A stretch of 64,000 nucleotides of DNA from Glebionis coronaria (lineage: Eukaryota; Streptophyta; Magnoliopsida; Asterales; Asteraceae), in contig CM046875.1 in NCBI GenBank assembly GCA_025667525.1, forward strand, positions 122,564,340-122,628,339, written 5' to 3'. Below are positions 23,759 to 38,229 of this stretch, piece by piece. The notes beneath the pieces were generated by a model, which was not told where the DNA came from, did no database searches, and saw only the letters and a list, made by a program, of their open reading frames with translations. The number at the start of each line of letters is the position of its first letter. Within the stretch, counting starts at the first letter, position 1. The position numbers and the translations under genes are program-made.

Positions 23759-25989
23759 GGTCTATTTAAAGAACCGCCTACAGAGGCTAGGTTTAGGTGG
23801 TGAAGGAGAATTTTCCAATTCAGCAAATCCTAATGTTCTAGTCTAACTTATCATAAAGTCATGCTTAAGAGCAATAAAAACTAGAACACACACAAAGGAA
23901 AAACACATAGGTTCTATTAGCACGTAGGAAGAAAGTTAAGAAAAACCTAATGGCTACAAAAGAAAAAGACTCCTAATGACATACAAAGTTCATCAAAGTA
24001 AACTATCATTAGTCATATATAGGAAGAGCCATTTAGCCAATTTAGAGAATGAGTATGAGACTATCACTAAAGGTGCTCAATTAAGGCTAACAACGACCAT
24101 TTTTACGAGTTATACACCAACTCAACTTCCCACATGGAAGTAATTCAACCGTTAGGTCAAATTAAGATCCTAGTGCATAAATTCTCTAGTAGTCATTCTC
24201 AAGTTAGACAAAATGTGATTCCAACATTTGCCTAATAAAGTTTAGCAAGGATGAAACTTGCATGGCGACATAATGCATGACCTAATGAGGGTTAAGAATG
24301 CACTATTGCATATCTTGTCAAACAAGTCTAGTTAAGGTTATTTACCTTAATAGAACTTGAGCCCAATAACTTTGAAGTGTATAAACAAAGTTTACACAAA
24401 CCAAAGGAACACTCTTGATTGGTCTTTCGGAAATGACACATTTATAAATTGCATAGCAATGTAAATTACTTGAGTATTTCGGATGAAACATCCAAGTTAT
24501 CAAACCGACTCTATTGTGCATTAAAAGTAATTATTAAACAAAATATGTCTAACAATTTGAACAAGTAGATTCAATATAACACCATCAACACAAGTGTGAG
24601 TTATGATCCGATGTATATTATTAATAAACCACATTCATGTCTACACCAAAAAAAACATGTCAATTAGATTCGATAATGATACCAATCATAGTTTGAGTAA
24701 TGCAATGATATTTAATCGAAATATTTCTTGATTCCCACATACACTCTTTTAAGAGAAAATAGCTAAGATTTTCAAAGGGTGTTTCATGTTTTATAGTGAG
24801 ACATTTATCTACTTGAACTAATAACACAATGATCGAGTAAGACGACCTAAATCAATAGATTTGACAAGCTCCCAAAGCTTTCAAACCTAAAAAGTGTTAA
24901 AGAACATCCTGAGGTGTACAAGATGTTTATGTAACATTTGTAAACTAAGAGATGTTAATCCTATATGCAATGCACAAATAATGTTGCAACCAAAATGCAA
25001 GAAATCTAGCATACATTCTAATTAGGAAGAACTAGATACTAACAAATACCAAGCAAGGCACAAGAGACTAGACATATAAGCAATACTACTATAAATAGCA
25101 AGGAACACTTAATAATGTCTACATATAATAATAACACACAAAGAAACACACACAAACAATAAGCTTAACACATAAAAGCATTCGTCCATGTTTTGAGTGT
25201 TAGATATACCAACGTATACATAGCTTGATCTTATTTGAAAACAGTTTTCGACACATTTCAAAATTTAATTAAGTTCAACACTTTATAAATATATCAATTT
25301 ACAAAGATATATCAACAAGAGATGTCCAACTTAATATAAAAGAGTAAAACACAAGTTTTACGACAAACCGAGACTCAATACTTTGGACAAAGTATAGAAC
25401 TTATAAAATATTTAAATTTTAAAGTTTTAATAAAGGTTTGGAAGCATTTTTAATTGGAAGAAAACTCAATTACGTTCGAAACGCCGGGTGGCACGACTTC
25501 TACGGACTTACGGTTGATTTTATATGATTTTTCAAAGTTTGCAAAAATCTGAGTCAGACTGGCCGCGGTTCCTTATTGATAAGGAACCTCGGGGAAGAGA
25601 TAAAGAACCGCGTCGAGAGGGCAAAAATGGGGTTTTTGGCCAAAATCATTTGGTAACTTTTTGGAAGGACTTAGGACTCTAAAAAATCATTTTAGACACA
25701 TAGAACTCGTATTTTAGAGTTAATTATGACATAAAAGATTTTTATACTTCCAAACATGAAAAGATTTAATTCAAGCTATTATACAAAGTTTATTTAACAC
25801 CAAAACTTGTACGAATGAAACAACAAAACACATTTCATAAGTAATCACTCTTCATGAACAATTTGATACAAAGATCGTCTCTATTTTTAAAAACCGTTTT
25901 TATTTTAAAAACCATTTGTTTTGAAAAACTAGAGCAAGGATGGATCCAAGCTTTAAAGTACAATATACTTCAAAGATCTTGTGTGACCA
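23735..25989 (-). other. Interior of the SIRE-like element, part 2 (non-coding)
   Basis: About 2.2 kb between the nested solo LTR and the primer-binding site, where gag would normally lie. No frame of note was seen. It carries the GC-rich hairpins at 23733-23758 and 25565-25590. Confidence 0.6.
25565..25590. repeat. GC-rich palindrome, copy 5 (inverted cluster)
   Basis: GCGGTTCCTTAT-TG-ATAAGGAACCTC, one mismatch. The half-site AGATAAAGAACCGCG lies after rather than before it, so this cluster is reversed relative to copies 2 and 4. Confidence 0.8.
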
Positions 25990-26002
25990 TCGCTCTGATA
26001 CC
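25990..26002 (-). other. Primer-binding site of the SIRE-like element
   Basis: The minus strand reads TGGTATCAGAGCG, complementary to the 3' end of initiator-Met tRNA, three bases inside the 5' LTR. Confidence 0.85.
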
Positions 26003-26097
26003 AATTGTAGAAACTAGAAGGGGGTGTTGAATAGTTTCTAGTTAGTTTTCAAAACATTTCGGCTTAATCCACTGTGTGCGGTTCTTTATGTGTACCC

Positions 26098-26123
26098 GCG
26101 GTACTTTATCAATAAAGAATCGC
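26098..26123. repeat. GC-rich palindrome, copy 6 (right-LTR counterpart of copy 1)
   Basis: GCGGTACTTTAT-CA-ATAAAGAATCGC, two mismatches between arms. Confidence 0.8.
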
Positions 26124-27507
26124 CGGTCCATTTAGAGAACCGCCGACAGTGAACTTAACCTTTTGTTACATGTTAAACTTTGACAATCCTTTGTATCAAA
26201 TTCTCGATCAAGCTTGACTAGATATGAGATGTGTTTGATTGAAAGATAAATACTACAAGTAAGTAAACACACAAACACATCAAATCAAGAGTACATCAAG
26301 CAATAGTCTAAACACTAAGCACACACGTACTAAGCATAAGCTTTTACGCAACTAGGATGTTTAGACTAAGTGATGTACACTTGACCATAATCTAAACACG
26401 AAGCACACACGTACTAAGCCTTAGCTTTTCCGCAACTTAGATGTTTAGATTATGAGATGCACACAACACACAACATATAAATACATCTATAATAGTAAAG
26501 ACATAAATGTAAAGGAAAGTACCGACACGATGATTTATAGTGGTTCGGTCACGAAGCTCCTCTTCGCCCTACTCCACTCCTCGAGTACACCTTACTCGAG
26601 AGTTACTTCACTAGTCAACAAAACTCCTTTCAAGGCGGAGAAAACCATACACGTCGCTTACACATTTCCGACACTAAGCTAGATGTCGAGTCCTAATCTT
26701 AGGTAGGACCAATCTACACAACGTTGCCCACTTCACCATTTAACGACACAAGGTTAGATGTCGAGTTCTAATCGAAAGCTAGAACCAATCTTCACGACTC
26801 TTCACTTTGAAGCTAAGTGAGAACTTCACACAACACAACTACTAATCACTTTAAAGTTTAGTGAGAACTCACAAGACACAACCACATCACTTTAGAGTTT
26901 AGTGAGAACTACCTAGACACAACCACATCACTTTAGAGTTTAGTGAGAACTACCAAGACACAACCTAATCTACCCACTAGTTATGTTTTATGGCCCAACA
27001 TAACAAACCTTGTGTTTTATGGCCTAAACACATAAACCATATAGATCTAAGCACACAACACTTAGATCTATAACTATAACACTATATCCAAGTACTAACG
27101 AGACTTGGATCTACACAACTAACACCTAATCCAAGTATACCCATCACTTGGATATTCTACCCTTACAAACACATCCAAGTGTACCCAACACTTGGATCTT
27201 CTACATATACATAGTAGGAAGACTAAAAACATAACTTAGATCTATATAAGGAGAGATCTTCATCATGTAGTGAACCCAACACATCATGGTAATGATAGTG
27301 TTCTTCTCTTTGCACTTGAGAGGATGAGGAGATTGAAGATTGAATCACATCTTAAGCAAGATTAATCAAAACTAACTAATCAAGGATCTAAGATGGTTTT
27401 TGAAAGAAATTGTGCAAAAAGGGTTGAAAGAAAACCTGGAAATGATCCACTATTTATAGGACAACATTGCAAAGGTAAAAAACACCCGCGGTTCCTTATC
27501 TCTACCC

Positions 27508-27533
27508 GTAGTACCTTATCAATAAGGAACCGC
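27508..27533. repeat. GC-rich palindrome, copy 7 (right-LTR counterpart of copy 2)
   Basis: GTAGTACCTTAT-CA-ATAAGGAACCGC, three mismatches, followed by the same GGTTCCTT-T-AAGGAACC hairpin. Confidence 0.75.
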
Positions 27534-27981
27534 GGGTTCCTTTAAGGAACCTCCGCGTCGGAGTCCGTGCAAATTTGTCCTTTAGTGGGAATATGCCATC
27601 TGGGATAGTTTATACCCTCAAAGAATATTCCTTTGGCATATGGAATATGCCAAATTCAAATTTCCATTTTCTTTTTAATAAAACATTTTCTTAAAAATAA
27701 AGTTAATTAAAATCTTTTGTCACATTTGATTAAAATGTGAGTTTTAAGAAAATATTAATCCTTGTTCACTTAGTTAGGTTAATGACATGTTTGTACATAC
27801 CTTGAGTGATTCATGCCGAATGCGGTCTTGGAGGTGTCGAGAGAAGTATACAAATGTATTCTTGAGTGGTTACGAGTAACTTAACATTTTACATAATGTA
27901 TTGCGAATTATACGTTTGTCACCAACAAAACACAAAGAGATTATATCGACAAAGCATCGTAATGTTTGTACTAACATAACC

Positions 27982-29946
27982 GTCGAGCTATCCAGGATGC
28001 CATGCCATGGAGGCACCGGGGTACTTGTGTTTCGAACATATTCCCGAGGAATTATAATGAGTTTGATGCCGATTTGCTAGCGGATACTAAGGTTTTGTTA
28101 AGGCCGCCTCATAAAGGCTTGTTGTATTTGTGTGGTTTGTTGTGGCCGCCTTTTCATCTGGAATGTCGGCGTGCGCTGTGAGATGCGAGGGGGAATGGTA
28201 ATGTCTTGTATTTGCGTATGTCTTTTACGCCTTTACTAATTGAGGATTTTCTTATTATCCTTTCTCCCTTTTTTCTTCTCCTTTTTGTAGAGTTAACCAT
28301 AGACCAATTTCTGCGTCTTCCAAAGTGGACCGGGGCTAAGGTCACCACCGAAGAGGAGATCTCGGCTGAACAACACCCGTTCGACCACACCTCCCAGCCG
28401 CTAGAGCGAGGTTTTGCTATACCGGAGCTAACTCCGGGACAACAGGCTGTTTAGCACCCTGACGCCCGAATAGCAGCGGCTTAGGAGCGTCGTGAGGCCC
28501 TTACTCTTGAGAAGAATCTTTTCGAACAGACTCGAGATCTTGAGAGTGATCATAGCCAGAAGAGGAAGGATGAAGGAACCTCCAAAGGCCCGAAGCAGAA
28601 AAGGCTTCGTAAGACCGTGACGATTGGGAGAGTTTCTACTTTTAACCGGACTATTTCTGTAACTCCGGTAAACACGGCTAGACCGGTTAAAGATGTGGAT
28701 AGTCCTGCTTCTCTGAGAGAATGATGCGGCCCAATCTTATGTTGGTATGAGCAAACATTCCAGGGATTCCCGGGGAGGAGAAGATGTCGAGACCAACAAC
28801 GATGACCATGTGGATCAGCAATCTGCTCCGTCACCGGAACCACGGAAAGGAACCACAAACCGGTATGCTTTGTTTAGTTATGTTTGCTCTTCTCTTATTT
28901 TTTTTCCTTTTTTTTGGTTGGTGTTGCGTCAGTGTTTCCCTCATTCATTTTCTCTACTTACTCTTTTTTTTGCAAAGGTCTCCCTCCACCTTAATTAGGG
29001 TGATGATATGAATACGGTGATGATGATGAAGGGATTCAGACGTTTGTTCCCTCGTTGAGGCTTCAACGTGCTCATTGATAGTCACTTTTCTGCTAAGGAA
29101 TTCCTTGTCCATCTTGCCACTCCGGCTGAACAGTAGGTAATGACCACACTCTCGGATCATGAGCTGATCTGTCAAGACTACCAGCTCTTGCCCGGACTGC
29201 TCTCAACCAGACCGATATTCTACAGTGGTTTGAGTTGTTGAATCATGACCATAGGGCATTGGTGAACTCGAGCCGACAGGATGCTGACACTTTCAAGCGG
29301 GGGCAGGCTTTGCTAAAGCAGCTTTTCGAGAGTCACAAGAAACTTGAAGCTGATCATGTCACATGCTCAACCAAATAGACGGAACTAAATTCTAAGATCC
29401 AGCAACTAGAAAGGATGTCGTGACCCATGATGAAAAGTTACGTGACCTTGAGTGTTCTCTTGGATTGAAAGATGAGGAGCTTGCTAGAGCTACCAAGCGT
29501 ACTCAAGAGCTTGAGGCTACAAACATCAAAGTCGCTTCCCACCTGTCTAAGCTGGCTGTTGAAAGGAAAAGGCTTATCAAGGATTCCACCCTCATGTGAT
29601 CCGTCGTCTTCACGATAGTGTTGAGTACAAGAGACATGTGGCTAATGTTGATTCGGTTTGTTACTCCAGGGGCTGGTATGACGAGATCAAGGTCAACCGG
29701 ACTGCGAATTCTCTTGCTCTTACCTTATCTGAGGCGGAAAACTTTGATAAAGACCAGGCCAAAGCATGGTTGGCTAAGTGCAACGAGTTGTTCGCTCTGG
29801 CGTATCCTTTTATTGAGAAAGTTAACAAGTCCTACAACTTGTCCGTAGGAGACCTGATGAAGCTTACTCATGATGTTTCGGTCGTTGCTAACAAGACCCT
29901 AGCCGTGCCTACTATTTCCTCGGCTTCTAAGGGTGCTCCGGCTTAG
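27982..29946 (+). pseudogene. Antisense ORF of the Tat-like element, 3' half (coiled-coil region)
   Basis: Continues the protein broken at 15747; removing 15748-27981 rejoins the sequence at a single TAACC. The first part is rich in stops and frameshifts, with traces such as the charged, proline-containing linker near 28390-28440 (AIPELTPGQQAV). The region 29400-29600 encodes lysine/glutamate-rich heptad-like sequence. The end is still open from 29596 to 29946 (116 codons: SVEYKRHV, RTANSLALTLSEAENF, AYPFIEKVNKSYNLSVGDLM), which is the conserved C-terminus of this family. It is a pseudogene; whether the last 116 codons are expressed is unknown. Confidence 0.7.
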
Positions 29947-30117
29947 TTCATGGTTCTGACTGCTCCTTATCACTTGTGTATCCTCAGAGCTTGTTCTGGG
30001 TTAACTTTCTGGATTCGGCATGTGGTGTAATAATTAAACATGGAGTTATTTTGCTCCGGAGTCTGTTCTGGCGGTTAGACTAGAATGTGTAATAACTCTT
30101 AACATTTGCTTCCTTTA

Positions 30118-32907
<2,790 letters not shown>

Positions 32908-33047
32908 CTTTATGTTCCGTTAATTATGATGTTTATTTCAATGATTATGCTTCGCTTTCGGTCTTACACTTGTTTTATCTTTCCTTCGCGTGTTATTTTC
33001 GCTTTTGGTTTTATACTTTTTAGATTTAACCGTGGTTCGACCCTTCA

Positions 33048-33890
33048 CGGTGTTGCTCCGGTTGATGAGGACCTCGTCTTTTACAACCGCTGGGTTGATG
33101 AGGACTTAATCCTTTACAACCAATAGGTTGCCGTTTGATAAGGGTCTTATCCTTTACAAACGACCCTCTTCAACTTCCGCATGGGAGAGGTTGGTGTTGC
33201 TCTGTCTGATGAGGACCTCATCCTTTACAACCAGTGGGTTGATGAGGACTTCTTCCTTTACAGCCAATGGGTTACCGTTTGATGAGGGTATTATCCTTTA
33301 GAAACGGCCTCTTTAACGTCCGTAGAGGAGAGGTTGGTGTTGCTCCAGTTGATGAGGACCTCGTCCTTTACAACTGGTAGGTTGATGAGGACTTCGACCT
33401 TTACAACCATTAGGTTACCATTTGATGAGGGTCTTATCCTTTACAAACGACCCTCTTCAACTTCCGCATGGGAGAGGTTGGTTTTGCTCTGGTTGATAAG
33501 GACCTTGACCTTTACAACCGGTGGGTTGATGAGGACTTCGTCCTTTACAACAAATAGGTTACCGTTTGATGAGGGTCTTATCCTTTACAAACGGCCCTCT
33601 TCAACTTCCGTAGGGGAGAGGTTGGTGTTGTTCCGGTTGATGAGGACCTCATCCTTTACAACGAGTGGGTTGATGAGGACTTCGTCCTTTACAACCATTA
33701 GGTCACCGTTTGATGAGGGTCTTATCCTTTACAAACGACCTCTTCAACTTTCATAGGAGAGGTTGTTGTTGCTCCGGTTGATGAGGACCTCGTCATTTAC
33801 AACCGGTGGGTTGATGAGGACTTCGTCCTTTACAACCATTAGGTTTTTGTTTGATGAGGGTCTTATCCTTTACAAACGGTCATCTTCCTC
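33048..33890 (-). repeat. Higher-order tandem array, about 143 bp x 6
   Basis: GATGAGGACC-type unit starts at about 33064, 33208, 33351, 33494, 33639 and 33780. Each unit holds three sub-copies of a motif of the form GATGAGGnCTTnnTCCTTTACAA, then the spacer GAGAGGTTGGTGTTGCTC. The array lies between integrase and the antisense ORF of the outer Tat-like element. Frames across it (for example 33334-33756) are repeat-encoded peptides, not genes. Confidence 0.85.
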
Positions 33891-34051
33891 CTGAGTTGAT
33901 CAGACTCTTTGGAGGGTGTGACGGTGTTGCTTTTTGCTTATGCCCCTAGACTATGCTTGCTAACAAATTATGCCCATGGATTATACCAAAACAACTGCTT
34001 TAGAAAATTTCCCCTCTTCTCGTGAATGGATCATTCATTTTTAATAATATT

Positions 34052-34519
34052 TTACATCGATTGGTTGATTACATAAATCAGTTCCTTAAATTCACAGTGT
34101 GCTACATTCTCAGAATTTCTTTTCCGTCCATCGTCTCTAACTTGTAGGAGCCGTTCTGGAAGGCTTCCATGACACGATAAGGACCTTCCCAATTTGGTGC
34201 AAGTTTGCCCAAATTCACTACTCGGTTGATTCATTTTTCTGATAAACAAAGTCTCCGACCTTGAATGCCATGGGCTTCACCCTTTTGTTGTAGTACTGCT
34301 TCATCTTCTTTTTATATTTGGTTTCTCGAATGGCAACCATCTCACTTCTCTCCTGAACCAAGTCCAGGGTCAAACGGAGCTCTTCTTCGTTGGTCCCCTC
34401 GTTGGACATCAACGTCCTATATGTCCTCATCCCAATCTCGGCTGGGATATCCGCTTCACTTCCACATGTTAGGTTGAAGGGCACTTCACCGTTGTAGGTT
34501 TTCATCATGGTTCAGTGTG
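34052..34519 (-). pseudogene. Tat-like integrase, C-terminal part
   Basis: The continuation of the integrase interrupted by the Athila element. It reads TMMKTYNGEVPFNLTCGSEA, then IPAEIGMRT, the alpha-helical RETKYKKKMKQYYNKRVKP and VGDFVY. In another frame, after a frameshift near 34225, come the end of the core (GKLAPNWEGPYRV) and SYKLETMDGKEI. GPY-type C-terminal motifs such as EGPYRV are usual for Gypsy integrases. A stop follows ILRM. The CAC-TGA-ACC codons at the junction include a stop. Confidence 0.8.
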
Positions 34520-37424
34520 TGATATGAGTGAAATCTCATATCAATTATATCATATTTAACCCTAAAACACAAAGAAAAATACCAAATTTAATGTATAAAA
34601 GCAGTATTATGGGTATTCTTTGTTGTGTGTGCTTGTGTAGGTAAAAAGATACAAATTTGATGCAAACACGGATTCCAAGGCATTTATAATGAAGAAAAGA
34701 CAAAAGAAGGAAATATGACAAGTCAAACCAAGTCAAAGGACCTTTCTTAACAACTTGCAAAGTAGAGGGACTAAAAGTGTCAAGTTGGAAAAGTCAAGAA
34801 GAAAGTCAAATCTAGTCAAAGACAAAGTCAACAAGTCAAGGGGTTGAATCTGGTCAAGTACAAAGTCCAAGGTCCAAGAATGACAAGTCTATGAAGTTTA
34901 AAACTCAAGATACAAGGCTGATAACCAAAAGGACCAGTATTGCCAAATATGGAAAGAAGTTTAGACATGATCCGAGTGACAAAGCTTTAAACCAATCACA
35001 AGCCAGCAAAAGTGATACATGGATCGTTGACTGGAACATTTAATGAAGAGAGATATAACCCAGCCGTATCATAACAGTGAAACGCACTACCCATTTCATC
35101 CAATCACAAGGCTCTATGTCATATTCCTTACTGTTGCTATGGATATCAATCCGCGTCACAATTAATGGGCTATTCATAACACACCACATGTCAAGCCATC
35201 TCCATATCGAAGATCGAGCTAGAGTGGATTTCACAAGGAGTGTTCTATATGAAAAATGATCGGAATGATGAGACGAAACCAACCCAGCTACCCAATCAAG
35301 CTGAAATTCACTCATTCAAAAAGGCACAAATTGGATCATGAGCTGCAAAATTCAATTAACCAACTGAAGACACATGACAACTTTTGATTGGTTGGTACAA
35401 GTCAGCAACCTCACCTTCATTCCATTTTTACTCTATAAATACCACTAGGATAGTTCATTTTGTAGAGTTAGCTAGTGTGTGAAAAACACACACATTTACC
35501 CTTTCTATCTTAATCCTGTTTTCAGTTAGTATTTCTAACTTCTCAAAGTGTCTGGCAATCACTTTGAGAAGGTTAGTTAGTGTGTTATTATAGTTGTAAC
35601 AAACCATTCCATTAATGAAACTTCATTTTCCCTAAAGTCATATCTCATTTTCATTCTACTTGAATTCCTATACTACCTACTGTCCTATCTTGATTCTATT
35701 TTTTATACTTGAACAATGGACTTGTTGTGATTGCTTTCAAAGATTTTACAAGTGTTTAGAGGCATCAGTTAATTCCTAGCTCAAACTTAGCCATAATCCT
35801 TTGATCAGGCCTTTGTAGCAGGGCAAGAATGGTGATTGTGATAGCTATGTAGATATGGTGATTGGTAGATGATTTCTAGTTGGTGATTAGTGAAAAAGTG
35901 AGCTCAGCGCTCTACTTCTACATCAAAGGAGCCTTCAATCTCTTTTATAAGCTCTTTTTTCATTTTCCACTAAAAATCTTAGTCTGCATGCTATGTTTCT
36001 TGTTATAGTGTAATCCTACATGTTTATGTTTGTTATCTGTTCATTTTGAGTTCTTTACCATGTTTTGAGTACCTATTAGCTTTATCAGTTTGATTTGTTA
36101 AGTTTTCATACCTTATCTTGTGCTTATTTCAATAAACCAGTGTCTGGATTAGATCACAATCTTTGAACCAATGATTGAAAGTTGTTGTTTAGAGTTTGTA
36201 CACACTTAACAACTGATAACAAGTGATTGTGTAAAGTTTTGGAGTCAAACTCCAAGTCAAACAGGCAAATAGTCTTTTAAAAACATTGGGTCAGTTTTCA
36301 AGCCAAGAACATGCCTTTTTCAAATAGCTCTCAAATCTTCATTACTTAGTTTCATGTTGATTTTTTGTTCTGAGTAAAGCTTAACATCCTAGCTTTTTAG
36401 ACATATAAGGTAGAATATACAGTTTGCAGATTTGAGCTAGTAATAAGCCTTAGAATAAGCACCAAAACCAAGTGAATTCTTTTGTGATAAAGTGCTTATC
36501 AGATTTTCAATATCTGCTTATTCTCTTCATAAAAGTGATCATTTTCTTTCACAAATCAGTTAGATAAGCTTAGAAAATAAGTTTGGACCAAAGTCAAACT
36601 TGGTCAAGGTTTGGTCAAAATAAGCTCAATATAACTTATTTGATTTTCTGCTTATTCTTAGGTGCTTTTTGGAATTTTCTTGGATAGGTGTCCATTATTT
36701 GGCCTCTAGATCAAATTTTGAGAAATTCAGCTTTAGTGCTTATCCCAATAAGTTGATTCAGTAAAAGTTGCTTATTCTATATTTGCTTATTGAGCTTATA
36801 GGGCATTTTAGCTGAATTCCTTGTAACTGACTACGTAAGATTGAATTAGAAAACTTTTGAAACTTGTTTTAGCTTAATTGGTGGCTATAGCTCAAGAACC
36901 AGCTTATTCAAGTCATTAAACCCGTTTTTGTTAATAAAGTTCTAAAATTTGCACTTTAGTCCCTAGTAATTAGGTATTAGTCTAAACTGTTAAAAAAGGG
37001 TTAAAACTTGCTAGATTTTGCAATAAGGTCCCTAGACTTGTTAGTTAGTTGCTAATTCAGATTGGAAGTTTGTTAAGTTTGTTATTAGTTGTTATTAGTT
37101 TGTTATAATTTCATCAGTCCTTTAACTTTCAGAATTTACATTTCCAGTCCTTTTACTTTTATAAATTTTACATTTTGAGCAATTTTACATTTTGTGCATT
37201 ACTTACTTGTACATTTAGCTTAAAATGTGGTATGTGCACTATGTTTTAGCTTAGTATGAATACGTAGAGATCATATTTTTACCTTTTTACGTGCTTGGTG
37301 ATAATTAGACCTAGATTACAAAAAATTTATAAATCAAACACCAAAAACAATTAGTTAACCTGATTTCTATTGATTGATCAATTCGTATTGAGTCGAGAAA
37401 AACGAACTAAAAACACAAATATTA
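34520..37424 (+). repeat. 5' LTR of the Athila element (2905 bp)
   Basis: Starts TGATATGAGTGAAATCTC and ends CACAAATATTA. The 3' terminus is TA rather than the canonical CA; the partner LTR ends the same way. Comparison with 45837-47466 and 61192-62449 shows frequent substitutions and small indels, so the insertion is older than Tekay. The 91-codon frame at 35040-35315 recurs in the other LTR and is not a gene. Confidence 0.92.
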
Positions 37425-37426
37425 AA

Positions 37427-37441
37427 TGGCACCGCTGCCGG
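37427..37441 (+). other. Primer-binding site of the Athila element
   Basis: TGGCACCGCTGCCGG, two bases after the LTR, differs by two bases from the tRNA-Asp-type site TGGCGCCGTTGCCGG used by Athila elements. Confidence 0.75.
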
Positions 37442-38229
37442 TTCTTTACATGGAGATTGACAATTGATTGACAGTTACATATTGGATTTTAGGATCCGTT
37501 CACTTGTGGACGTTCCTTTTACGTATCATAAATCAAAAATATAAAAAAAATCAAAAAGATTAAAATATAAAAAAATAAAAAAACCACAAAAATCAATTCT
37601 TTTCTAAGAATTGAAGCAAAAAAATAAAAAAAATCAAAAAAGTAATCTTTTTCCTAAAAGATTACAAAAAAAATATTGTATATATTGGATTCACTCGTTT
37701 TTACGTACATACTATACTTTCATAAAAAATCAAATAAATACAAAAATATTTTTGATATACTATTATATGTAAATACATATACGTGGATACGAACAACCAA
37801 TTTACCTACTTTCATAAGTATTGCCTTGGCAATACACCGTACTTGGGGGTGTTCCGGTCCCACTTATGTGTATCAATCAAAGTAAATTAAAGGAAAAAAT
37901 AGATGAACACTTTCAATAAGCAAGAATTCGAAGAATACGAACTATTAAGTGAATAGAAAGGCGGATTTGCTATAAAATGTAAGCCTAAGGGAAACATGTA
38001 CTTAAGAGCTTAGTGCCACCTCATTCCCTCCGTTCACTAGTGAGTATTCTAAGAAGGAAGGCTTGTTGGGGGTTTTGCCGCCCAATTAGTACTACATATA
38101 TATTATACTTTCTTGTGGTTTTCACTATTGAAGCTCGGAAGAGATAATCCATTCTTTTCCAAAGTCGACAGAGAGCTCCTCTCTCATTCCTCGTGTTGAG
38201 TTGCATGCGCTCGAGCCCGTGCACATATA
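37442..38229 (+). other. Leader between the Athila primer site and gag
   Basis: A/T-rich sequence with A-runs (37535-37670). No gene seen. The short frames at 37676 and, on the minus strand, 38021-38352 are unsupported. Confidence 0.5.

Larger units (their letters stand above)
15748..27976 (-). mobile_element. SIRE-like Copia derivative without pol (LARD), 12.2 kb including a nested solo LTR
   Basis: Two nearly identical LTRs (15748-17717 and 26006-27976) lie in direct orientation, flanked by TAACC on both sides (15743-15747 and 27977-27981). The primer-binding site TGGTATCAGAGCG (initiator-Met tRNA) lies by the right LTR and a polypurine tract AAAAAGGGGGAGATT by the left, so the element reads right to left. 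Without the nested LTR the interior is about 4.8 kb. It has no recognisable gag, RT or integrase, so this is a non-autonomous element that would depend on a relative's enzymes. The LTR ends and GGGGGAGA tracts resemble SIRE/Maximus Copia elements. Near-identical LTRs suggest a fairly recent insertion. Confidence 0.88.
26006..27976 (-). repeat. 5' LTR of the SIRE-like element (1971 bp)
   Basis: Direct copy of 15748-17717 with scattered substitutions. On the element strand it starts TGTTAGTACAAACATTACG and ends CTTCTAGTTTCTACA, directly followed by ATT and the primer-binding site. It contains the same tandem units (about 26837-26965) and two hairpins (26098-26123 and 27508-27533). Confidence 0.92.

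Noticed and set aside
33334..33756. 140-codon repetitive protein
   Set aside because: Produced by the 143-bp tandem array, whose unit length is not strictly a multiple of three.
33048..33890. Regularly spaced repeats resembling a CRISPR array
   Set aside because: Spacers are also repeated, the unit is about 143 bp, and the context is a plant retrotransposon.
35040..35315. 91-codon frame repeated at 46341-46616
   Set aside because: It lies in both Athila LTRs and runs antisense; repeated because the LTR is repeated.
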